DNA of 44,528 nt, taken from positions 1-44,528 of the forward strand of contig DEJW01000011.1 of the NCBI GenBank assembly GCA_002353585.1, in the 5' to 3' direction. Positions 30,181-37,050 of this stretch are shown one piece after another (the first letter of the stretch is position 1; each line of letters begins with the position of its first letter). Made by a program: the position numbers and the translations under genes. The stretch comes from Prevotellaceae bacterium UBA2738. Its GTDB lineage: Bacteria; Bacteroidota; Bacteroidia; Bacteroidales; Bacteroidaceae. The notes beneath the pieces are model-generated. The model saw nothing but the letters and a program-made list of their open reading frames with translations. It searched no databases and was not told the DNA's origin.

Positions 30181-31635
30181 CTACACTTTTACTTTTAACT
30201 CTTTTGGAATAAGTAACTTCATCACAATCCATCCTACGAGGTATGCCACAGAGCATATACTGAAGATTATCATGTATGCAGCCTGCTTACCAGAATAAGA
30301 CATGAAAGTAAACATATCACCCATATCCTCGGCATAAGACAGCAGCACTCCAGAGCCCATAAGTATGAGGTAAGAACCTATACCGCCAGCACAACCGCCG
30401 ATACCCGTCACCGTAGCTACTGCACTGCGAGGAAACAGGTCGCCAACCATCGAGAATATGTTAGCCGACCAGCTCTGGTGCGACGCTCCCAGCACTCCTA
30501 TGACAAACACCAGCAGCCAAGGCGACATATCGCCCAGAGGCTGTGCCATAAAACCTATCAGTTGTATGCAGGCAAACTGGAACATTGCCTTCATTCTTGC
30601 ATTATACGGCTGGTGTCCCAAGCGCTCCACAAAGTACGTAGGCATATATCCTCCAGCGATGCTCAACATAGTAATAAGGTACAAGACAAATATCAATGCC
30701 ATACCCATATTTGAGTCTGAGGAGTAGCCATAACGGTCGGAGAGGTATGCTGGAGTCCAGAACAGGAAGAACCACCACACTCCGTCAGTCATAAACTTGC
30801 CAAAGATAAACGCCCACGTCTGTCTGTAGGTCAGACATTTCAGTATGCTCATCTTTGGTCCCTCGTCCACCTTACGCTGGCTGGTCAGCATCTCTTCCTC
30901 ATCCTGATATATGTATGCAAACTCCGTCTGATTCACCCTTCTGTTCAACTGTGGTTTCTTATACATCAGCAACCACACTATCATCCAGATGTATCCCAGC
31001 GAACCCACCACTATGAATGCCATCTCCCATCCGAAGTGGCTCGCCAGTGTAGGTATGGTAAGCGGAGCAAACAGCGCTCCTGCCGATGCACCATTATTGA
31101 ATATCGCCGTAGCGAAACCTCTGTCCTTCTTAGGGAAATAATCTACCGTAGCCTTGATGGCAGCAGGGAAGTTTCCTGCCTGTCCCAACGCTAACACCAG
31201 TCGGCATCCCATAAACAGGTATACGCTCAGTGTCGTTATCGGCAGCATGGTCATTGCTGTATCGTGCAATGTCTCCCTCGCACCGTCAAAGCTCACCAGC
31301 CATTCGCCCGTAAGCATTCCGCATGTTGCTATACCGCAAAAGGCATGCATCAAGGCGCCAAAACTCCATATTGCTATAGCCCATGTGTAACCCGACTTCA
31401 CACCTATCCAGTCAACAAACTTACCTGCTACCAGCATACACACAGCATAGGTGATGGAGAAGATAGCCGTAATCTCGCCGTAGTCAGCATCGTCCCATGC
31501 AAACTGTGGTGCAATGAAGTCCTTCCATGTCAGCGACAGCACCTGACGATCCATGTAGTTGATCATCGTTGCCACGCATAACATAGCACACACCACCCAT
31601 CGGTAGTTGGTTGACTGTATGGTCTTAATTGGCAT
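30181..31635 (-). CDS. MFS transporter, hexuronate (ExuT-like) type, paralog B
   Basis: Tandem paralog of the preceding transporter, 484 aa, with the same NYMDRQVLSLTWKDFIAPQF start, the ALGQAGNFPAAIKATVDYFPKKDRGFATAIFNNGASAGALFAP core and a similar acidic central loop (TEFAYIYQDEEEMLTSQRK). Clearly diverged, so probably not redundant in substrate. It follows the exonuclease gene on the minus strand after a short GTTCAA-repeat gap with a CGCGCTAAAGCGC hairpin and no clear promoter. Confidence 0.9.
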   Translation of the reverse strand: MPIKTIQSTNYRWVVCAMLCVATMINYMDRQVLSLTWKDFIAPQFAWDDADYGEITAIFSITYAVCMLVAGKFVDWIGVKSGYTWAIAIWSFGALMHAFCGIATCGMLTGEWLVSFDGARETLHDTAMTMLPITTLSVYLFMGCRLVLALGQAGNFPAAIKATVDYFPKKDRGFATAIFNNGASAGALFAPLTIPTLASHFGWEMAFIVVGSLGYIWMIVWLLMYKKPQLNRRVNQTEFAYIYQDEEEMLTSQRKVDEGPKMSILKCLTYRQTWAFIFGKFMTDGVWWFFLFWTPAYLSDRYGYSSDSNMGMALIFVLYLITMLSIAGGYMPTYFVERLGHQPYNARMKAMFQFACIQLIGFMAQPLGDMSPWLLVFVIGVLGASHQSWSANIFSMVGDLFPRSAVATVTGIGGCAGGIGSYLILMGSGVLLSYAEDMGDMFTFMSYSGKQAAYMIIFSICSVAYLVGWIVMKLLIPKELKVKV

Positions 31636-31672
31636 GAGGGTTCAAAAAGTTCAAACGCGCTAAAGCGCTGGT

Positions 31673-32443
31673 TCAAGGGTTCAAGAGTAGTTCTACGGGA
31701 CAATGGTCAGAGCCCGTTATCTGTGTATGTATTGTAGCCGAACTTACTTTCGGCATCAGTCTTTCTGATACTACGAAGTAGTCTATACGCCAGCCCACAT
31801 TCTTTTCACGGGCATGGAAACGGTATGACCACCATGAGAACACCTGTTCGTCTGGGTGTAGCGTACGGAAGGTGTCCTTAAATCCTGCCTTCAGCAGGTT
31901 GGTAAATTTTCCTCTCTCTTCATCGGTGAAACCAGGGTTTTTATGATTTGTCTTAGGATTCTTCAGGTCTATCTCCTCATGCGCCACGTTCAGGTCGCCA
32001 CAGAAAATCACTGGTTTCATCGCGTCCAGTCGCTTTATATATGTCAGGAACGCATCCTCCCAGTCCATGCGGTAGTCCAGACGCTTCAGTCCGTCCTGGG
32101 CATTAGGCACATAAACGGTGATGAAATAGAAATCGTCGTACTCCAACGTTATCACCCTACCCTCGTGCTCGTGAATGTCATATTCATTGCCTATCAGCCA
32201 TGTCATTCCGTAGTTCACGCTCTTGGGGTGGTGCTTGGTGTATATCGCCGTACCCGAATAGCCCTTCTTCTCAGCATAGTTCCAGTACGATTCATAGCCT
32301 AAGAACTCCAAGTCCAACTGTCCAGCCTGCATCTTTGTCTCTTGCAGACAGAAGAAGTCGGCATCCAGTTCAAGGAATCTGTCCTCAAACCCCTTGCCCA
32401 CGCAGGCTCTCAATCCGTTTACGTTCCAAGAAATAAATTTCAT
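31673..32443 (-). CDS. xth: Exodeoxyribonuclease III
   Basis: Class II AP endonuclease/3'-5' exonuclease of base-excision repair, 256 aa, usual size. Endonuclease/exonuclease/phosphatase fold motifs: ISWNVNGLRA (4-13), LQETK with metal-binding E35, VYVPNAQDG, GDLNVAHEEIDL (catalytic Asp/Asn), SWWSYRFHAREKNVGWRIDYF and the final SDHCPV with catalytic His. Preceded by a 50-bp tandem repeat gap after the SPOR gene and transcribed with it. Confidence 0.95.
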   Translation of the reverse strand: MKFISWNVNGLRACVGKGFEDRFLELDADFFCLQETKMQAGQLDLEFLGYESYWNYAEKKGYSGTAIYTKHHPKSVNYGMTWLIGNEYDIHEHEGRVITLEYDDFYFITVYVPNAQDGLKRLDYRMDWEDAFLTYIKRLDAMKPVIFCGDLNVAHEEIDLKNPKTNHKNPGFTDEERGKFTNLLKAGFKDTFRTLHPDEQVFSWWSYRFHAREKNVGWRIDYFVVSERLMPKVSSATIHTQITGSDHCPVELLLNP

Positions 32444-32493
32444 AACTGTGAACTGTGAACTATGAACTGTGAACTATGAACTGTGAACTGTGA
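32441..32493. repeat. GTGAACTATGAACT tandem repeat between xth and the SPOR gene
   Basis: Alternating AACTGTG and AACTATG units fill the whole gap and contribute to the SPOR stop codon region. It is the reverse complement of the repeat type at 8911-8965. Confidence 0.75.
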
Positions 32494-32494
32494 A

Positions 32495-33079
32495 CTAATA
32501 CTGCACCTGTATCATGCCTTTTACTATACATGCCTGACGATAACCCAGTTTTCTCACCCTTGAGAGGTAAGCCTGTGCCTCAGCCTGACTCTTGTAGTTG
32601 CCCATGCGGCATTTCCATGAGGGCGAATAGAAGTGGGTGTAGATAGGCTGGTCAGGGAAGTTTGCCTTCATCACTGCTCCTGCTGTCTCAGCACGCTGAC
32701 GGTCGGCACGTGAGTTGCCTCCAGAGTACACCTGCACCCTGTATCCCTGCATCTTATAGCTGCGACGCATCACCTTCTTACGGGTATCTATCGGTGTGGT
32801 CAGGTCTTCCTCGCCATTCTCGCCTATGATGATAGGCATTCTTCGTGCTGAGTCGGGCTTATGCTCCTCCTGAGCCTCCTCGTCTGGTTGCTGCTGTTGT
32901 GGCTGAGTGGCAGGCTGTTCCTGCTGTTTGCCGTTCACCAGCTGGTCTATCTCAGCCGACTGCACCACCGTCACCTTGCCTTCGCCAGGCACGTCCTTGC
33001 GCAGTTCATTCAAAAAAGTCTGACCATTGGCAGCACACGCCACCAATGTCAGACATACTATTGTTATAAGTTTTTTCAT
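32495..33079 (-). CDS. SPOR-domain exported protein
   Basis: Cell-envelope protein of 194 aa. The signal segment MKKLITIVCLTLVACAANGQ offers either a lipobox (LVAC, Cys15) or a normal cleavage after ANG. A Gln/Pro/Glu-rich linker (about 45-75) precedes a C-terminal SPOR domain (about 108-194): YRVQVYSGGNSRADRQRAETAGAVMKANFPD, YTHFYSPSWKCRMGNYKSQAEAQAYLSRVRKLGY. SPOR domains bind denuded peptidoglycan glycans, usually at division sites. It lies 10 bp downstream of tpiA and is likely co-transcribed. Confidence 0.92.
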   Translation of the reverse strand: MKKLITIVCLTLVACAANGQTFLNELRKDVPGEGKVTVVQSAEIDQLVNGKQQEQPATQPQQQQPDEEAQEEHKPDSARRMPIIIGENGEEDLTTPIDTRKKVMRRSYKMQGYRVQVYSGGNSRADRQRAETAGAVMKANFPDQPIYTHFYSPSWKCRMGNYKSQAEAQAYLSRVRKLGYRQACIVKGMIQVQY

Positions 33080-33088
33080 TCTCCTTAG

Positions 33089-33841
33089 TTAGTTCCACGC
33101 CTCAATAATGCCGTTGAAATCGGCAGCCTTCAGCGATGCACCGCCTATCAGTCCACCGTCAATGTCAGGCTTACCGAAGAGCTCAGGCGCATTGCTTGCC
33201 TTACATGAACCTCCGTAGAGTATGGTGGTGTCCTCAGCCACAGCCTTGCCGTAGCGTTCCTCCACACATGAGCGGATGTAGGCATGTATCTCCTCAGCCT
33301 GTTCTGCTGTAGCTGTCTTACCTGTTCCTATAGCCCAGATTGGCTCGTAGGCTATCACGATATTCTTAAACTGCTCAGCGTCGAGGTTGAACACACTCTC
33401 TTCCAGTTCTTTCTTCACCACGGCGTTCTGCTTGTTAGCCTCGCGCTCCTCGAGTGATTCGCCTATGCAGTAGAGCACCTTCAGTCCGTTAGCCAGAGCC
33501 AGCTGCACCTTCTCCTTCAGTATCTCGCCGTTCTCGCTGTAATACTGGCGACGCTCAGAGTGACCCAGTATCACGTATTCTGCACCTGTTGACTTCACCA
33601 TCTCTGCGCTCACCTCACCAGTGTATGCACCGCTTGCCTTGTCGGCACAGTTCTCTGCGCCCAGCTTTATTGGTGAACCTTTCAGTATCTCAGCCACTGT
33701 TGCCAGATGAATGAATGGTGTGCAGATGATAACCTCACAATTAGGGTTCTTTACGGTTGTTGTGAGTTCCTTAGCCAGTGCTACACCCTCCTGCAGGTTT
33801 TTGTTCATCTTCCAGTTACCTGCTACGATTTTCTTTCTCAT
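33089..33841 (-). CDS. tpiA: Triosephosphate isomerase
   Basis: Interconverts dihydroxyacetone phosphate and glyceraldehyde 3-phosphate in glycolysis. 250 aa, full length. Catalytic residues are present: AGNWKMN with N9 and K11, GHSERR with H94, and AYEPIWAIGTGKTA with E166; the phosphate loop GGSCKASN and GLIGGASL are also intact. Between the DoxX-like gene (56 bp gap) and the SPOR gene. No separate promoter is visible. Confidence 0.98.
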   Translation of the reverse strand: MRKKIVAGNWKMNKNLQEGVALAKELTTTVKNPNCEVIICTPFIHLATVAEILKGSPIKLGAENCADKASGAYTGEVSAEMVKSTGAEYVILGHSERRQYYSENGEILKEKVQLALANGLKVLYCIGESLEEREANKQNAVVKKELEESVFNLDAEQFKNIVIAYEPIWAIGTGKTATAEQAEEIHAYIRSCVEERYGKAVAEDTTILYGGSCKASNAPELFGKPDIDGGLIGGASLKAADFNGIIEAWN

Positions 33842-33897
33842 AGTTTAGTTGTTTGATGTGTTAATGGTTTTGTTATAATAGTTTTGTTGAATATTCT

Positions 33898-35049
33898 TTA
33901 TTCGTCCTTGAGTATCTCGTCAGGCTTAGGCAGATTGTTGTGACTCCACTTGCCCATCACCTTACCGTTCTTCAGCAACATCAGTCCGGGGTTGCTGCGT
34001 ATCATCGTCTTCAGCGTCGTCTCGTCCACGTTGCAGAAGGGGTATTCGGCTCCTGTCATGTCTATCCACTGCTCTATGCCGCGATGTCCGCTCGCCGTGA
34101 GGCAGTAGAATGATATGCCCTGTTCCTTAGCCCATTCGTATAGGCGGTCTATCTCGCCAAACTGCGCGTCGCTTGCCTGCTCCAGATGTGGTGATATGAG
34201 TAGCATGGTCAGTCCCTCATCATTCAGTATCTGCTCTGTCAGGTCCTCGCCGCTACGCATGTCCTGTATCGCCAGGTCGCGTATCTCTGGCACGTAGCCC
34301 TCGCTCGTCTGCACCGTCTTTGAGTCTATGAACGTCCATGTCGAGTCGGGGTAGTTCTCCAGCGTAAACTCCTGTTGCCTTCCGTCCTTCTCCAGTATGA
34401 AGGTGGTCTTGTATTCAGGTTGCGGAGCCCCGTCGGGTATGCTCATCTTCTCCCTTATGTCAGCACCCACGTGATAGGGTCTGAAGTCTATTATCGGCAG
34501 GAAGTAGAGCGAATATGCTGACACTGCTATTATGAATGCCACTGCCGTGTAGTATGTTATCCACTGCCATCTCAGCGATATGAAGCGCTTTATCCTCAGT
34601 GGTTTCCATGCCAGCAGAGCAGCCAGTGCCAGCAGCACTATGTTCTTCAGGAGCGTCTGTCCGTTAGTCAGCACTATAGCATCGCCGAAGCATCCGCAGT
34701 CCTCCACTGGGTCGGCTATGTATATCCACACCGTCAGGCAGGTCATCACCACCATCACTCCCAGCACTATCTTCGTCACCAGTCGTCTGCTTATGGCAAA
34801 CAGCAACAGCACGCCCAACACAAACTCCATCGTCGATAAGGCTATCGCAATGCCCAGCAGCACCCAGTCGGCTATCATTCCGCCCATGCCCAGCGCCTCC
34901 AGGTAGTCCTGCAGCTTATATTGCGTGCCCAAAGGGTCAACCGCCTTCACAAAGCCCGAGAAGAGGAGGATTAAAGACAAAACCCCTCTCCCCAACCCTC
35001 TCCCGAGGGAGAGGGAAATATTACATATTTTCTCCAGCGAATCATTCAT
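33898..35049 (-). CDS. DoxX/BT_3928-type membrane protein with thioredoxin-like C-terminus
   Basis: Inner-membrane protein, 383 aa. The N-terminal half is a DoxX-like four-helix region with LLFSGFVKAVDPLGTQYKLQDYLEALGM and a CGCFGDAIVLTNGQTLLKN motif, as in methylamine-utilisation/DoxX proteins. The C-terminal half (about 200-383) looks thioredoxin-like (LLISPHLEQASDAQFGEIDRLYEWAKEQG, YPFCNVDETTLKTMIRSNPGLMLLKNGKVMGKWSHNNLP) but lacks CxxC. Found beside tpiA and DUF1599 genes in Bacteroidales. Residues about 12-22 (SLSLGRGLGRG) come from a CCCTCTCCC hairpin repeat inserted in the N-terminal region, just before the first helix. Likely redox or envelope-related; not proven. Confidence 0.85.
   Translation of the reverse strand: MNDSLEKICNISLSLGRGLGRGVLSLILLFSGFVKAVDPLGTQYKLQDYLEALGMGGMIADWVLLGIAIALSTMEFVLGVLLLFAISRRLVTKIVLGVMVVMTCLTVWIYIADPVEDCGCFGDAIVLTNGQTLLKNIVLLALAALLAWKPLRIKRFISLRWQWITYYTAVAFIIAVSAYSLYFLPIIDFRPYHVGADIREKMSIPDGAPQPEYKTTFILEKDGRQQEFTLENYPDSTWTFIDSKTVQTSEGYVPEIRDLAIQDMRSGEDLTEQILNDEGLTMLLISPHLEQASDAQFGEIDRLYEWAKEQGISFYCLTASGHRGIEQWIDMTGAEYPFCNVDETTLKTMIRSNPGLMLLKNGKVMGKWSHNNLPKPDEILKDE
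34982..35015. repeat. CCCTCTCCC hairpin element inside the DoxX-like gene
   Basis: CCCTCTCCC (34996-35004), GA, GGGAGAGGG (35007-35015): a 9-bp perfect stem with flanking CCCCTCTCCCCAA. Variant of the CCCCTCTC family. Confidence 0.75.
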
Positions 35050-35067
35050 TGGTCAGAGCATATATCT

Positions 35068-35115
35068 ACCCCTCCCTCTCGGGGAGGGATGCCTTTAGGG
35101 CTGGGAGGGGGTCAG
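35068..35115. repeat. CCCCTCC hairpin element at the DUF1599 3' end
   Basis: ACCCCTCCCTCTCGGGGAGG, a short spacer, then GGGCTGGGAGGGGGTCAG. The DUF1599 stop codon lies inside it, so the last residues TPSQP are repeat-encoded. Confidence 0.75.
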
Positions 35116-35646
35116 CTTTATCACCCCGAACACTGAGTAGTTGATGATATCCATATAGTTAGAGTCTATGCCCTCACTTACTATTGTGGCGCCGTTCTTG
35201 TCCTCTATCTCCTTGATGCGCTCCAGCTTGGTCAGTATCAGGTCGGTGTAGCTGCTCACCCTCATGTCGCGCCATGCCTCGCCATAGTCATGGTTCTTCT
35301 TCAGCATCAGTTCCATGCACTTCTGGGCATACTCGTCATAGAGTGCCATCGCCTCGTCATTGGTCATATCCACCTGGTCGGCATAGCCCTTAGCCAGCTG
35401 TATCAGTCCCACGATGCCGTAGTTTATCAGTGCCATAAACTCAGGCAGTATGCCCTCGCCCACCAGCGATTCGCCCTTCACCTCCAGCGTTCTTATGCGC
35501 TTAGCCTTGATGAATAGCTGGTCGGTCAGCGACGACGGTCTCAGCATCCTCCATGAAGGTTTGTAGTCATACAGTTTCTTCTGGAAGATGTCTCTGCACA
35601 GCGCCATCGCTGCCTTAAACTGTTCGTTTGTATTCTGTTTAGCCAT
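35095..35646 (-). CDS. DUF1599 protein (nucleotide-modification-associated domain)
   Basis: Cytoplasmic protein of 183 aa with two copies of a helical motif: LCRDIFQKKLYDYKPSWRMLRPSSLTDQLFIKAKRIRTLE and MELMLKKNHDYGEAWRDMRVSSYTDLILTKLERIKEIE, each followed by an acidic NYxx-containing helix. The DUF1599 family is linked to nucleotide metabolism by domain context, but no reaction is established. Promoter at 35670-35701. First gene of a minus-strand run into the DoxX-like gene and tpiA. The C-terminus is formed by a repeat element. Confidence 0.88.
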   Translation of the reverse strand: MAKQNTNEQFKAAMALCRDIFQKKLYDYKPSWRMLRPSSLTDQLFIKAKRIRTLEVKGESLVGEGILPEFMALINYGIVGLIQLAKGYADQVDMTNDEAMALYDEYAQKCMELMLKKNHDYGEAWRDMRVSSYTDLILTKLERIKEIEDKNGATIVSEGIDSNYMDIINYSVFGVIKLTPSQP

Positions 35647-35669
35647 GCCACTTATTGTTGTTCAAGCGA

Positions 35670-35701
35670 CAAAGTTACAAATAAAAAACGAAATCAGCAA
35701 A
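35670..35701 (-). promoter_or_regulatory. Promoter of the DUF1599-DoxX-tpiA run
   Basis: Read on the minus strand: TTTG (35701-35698), a 20-bp spacer, TAACTTTG (35677-35670). ATG at 35646. Confidence 0.8.
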
Positions 35702-35712
35702 TTTTCTGATTT

Positions 35713-36843
35713 CTAATTATACTTAAACTGCTTTGGCGAGGTGCCCGTAAACTGTTTGAAGTTACGGAAGAAAGATGCCTGCGAGGTATATCCCGACTTG
35801 ATAGAGAGCTCCAGAACAGGTATCTGCGGATTGTTTTTCATCAGTGTTATAGCGTGCTCTATACGGAGCCTGTTTACGTATTCATTAAACGACATTCCCT
35901 TGTCCAGGCGTATTGCTTTCGAGATATAGTCGCGGTTGGTATGGAGCAGCCTTGCCAGGTCGCTCACTCTCAGGTCAGGCTGCAAGAAAGGCTTCTCCCT
36001 GCGCATCACCTCTTCTATCTCAGCCGATATCTGTCGTATCTTCTCAGCATTCACCTCAGCGGATACTGATTCTGTGGTTTCACGCATTATGTCAGTGTTA
36101 TCATCACTGTCAGTCACCACCGTCTCCTCAGCCTCCTCCATCAGTTCGTGGATAGTGAAGTTCTGCATGTGACCTGCTCTCAGCAGCATAAACAGAATGA
36201 CGGAGAATACCACACATGGAATGCTCACCAGTGCCAGCGAATCAACGAATGCCTCCTTGCCGATAACGTTCGCCAAGAAGCTAATTATCGACGTAATAAC
36301 AAGGAAAATTATGATGATTTGGGTGTTTCTCAGCGTACGATTTTCGATGTCCGAGTAACAATTTTCCACGATTTCATCGAACTTTTTGACCTTCTTATAG
36401 CCCTTCAGCAACACTATCACCACCTGTATAGCAAAAATGAATTTTGCCACCATACGCGCAATGAAAAGGAGGTGCCCTCTCTCGCCATCGCCCACAAAGG
36501 CGTAACATCCCCCAATCAGTATTCCTATGACGAGCGACGGCATCAGGAGCGTCACCTGCCAGTGGTGGTTCCACTTCTCCTCAGTCACCTCCAGCAGGTA
36601 GAGGTAATACAGCGGAAACACCGCTAAATTCGCCATGCTGTACAGCGTCTCGGTGTATGGCAGTATCGCCTCCATGCTGTTGAAATAGGCAAAATGACCT
36701 GCATACAACACCGTAGCCACAACACTGAATATGAACAGTCGCCACTTCGCCATGGAGCGTTGCTCGAGCCAGTCTATCAATAATCGGACTGACCAGAACA
36801 GACATACCAGCATAGGCAGTGATGTTATGACGTAACGGATCAT
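35713..36843 (-). CDS. Membrane-anchored AraC-family regulator (7TM + HTH)
   Basis: A transcription factor fused to a membrane domain, 376 aa. Six or seven hydrophobic helices cover residues about 1-235. An acidic linker follows (EEAEETVVTDSDDNTD), then an AraC DNA-binding domain (about 280-376) with PDLRVSDLARLLHTNRDYISKAI and the closing SGYTSQASFFRNFKQFTGTSPKQFK. The membrane part may sense a ligand or envelope state, so DNA binding would occur at the membrane. The -7 box TAACTTTG (minus strand, 36855-36848) leaves only four bases before ATG 36843, so the mRNA may be leaderless or start at Met11 (36813). The target is unknown; the neighbouring divergent giant secreted protein is a candidate. 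Confidence 0.92.
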   Translation of the reverse strand: MIRYVITSLPMLVCLFWSVRLLIDWLEQRSMAKWRLFIFSVVATVLYAGHFAYFNSMEAILPYTETLYSMANLAVFPLYYLYLLEVTEEKWNHHWQVTLLMPSLVIGILIGGCYAFVGDGERGHLLFIARMVAKFIFAIQVVIVLLKGYKKVKKFDEIVENCYSDIENRTLRNTQIIIIFLVITSIISFLANVIGKEAFVDSLALVSIPCVVFSVILFMLLRAGHMQNFTIHELMEEAEETVVTDSDDNTDIMRETTESVSAEVNAEKIRQISAEIEEVMRREKPFLQPDLRVSDLARLLHTNRDYISKAIRLDKGMSFNEYVNRLRIEHAITLMKNNPQIPVLELSIKSGYTSQASFFRNFKQFTGTSPKQFKYN

Positions 36844-36847
36844 GCCA

Positions 36848-36855
36848 CAAAGTTA
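36848..36855 (-). promoter_or_regulatory. -7 box abutting the AraC-hybrid start codon
   Basis: TAACTTTG on the minus strand, four bases before ATG 36843. No clear -33 TTTG at the usual distance. Confidence 0.5.
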
Positions 36856-36972
36856 ACCTTTCTTTTCGTTAGTGAGGTAGAAAAAGTGTGCAAAACTGAC
36901 ATAAAGGTGCATTTTTTGTGAATTTGAGAGTTTATTTTGTGAAAATGCGAGTTTTTATATGCATTCTCCTCC

Positions 36973-36980
36973 TAACTTTG
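36973..36980 (+). promoter_or_regulatory. -7 box upstream of the leucine-rich protein gene
   Basis: TAACTTTG with a weak -33 region (T-rich at about 36951). Leader about 65 nt. Confidence 0.5.
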
Positions 36981-37050
36981 CACACACACATTGGCCTGAT
37001 AATTCTTAATTCTTTAATCATAAAAACCACATTTTAATAATTAAAACCTA

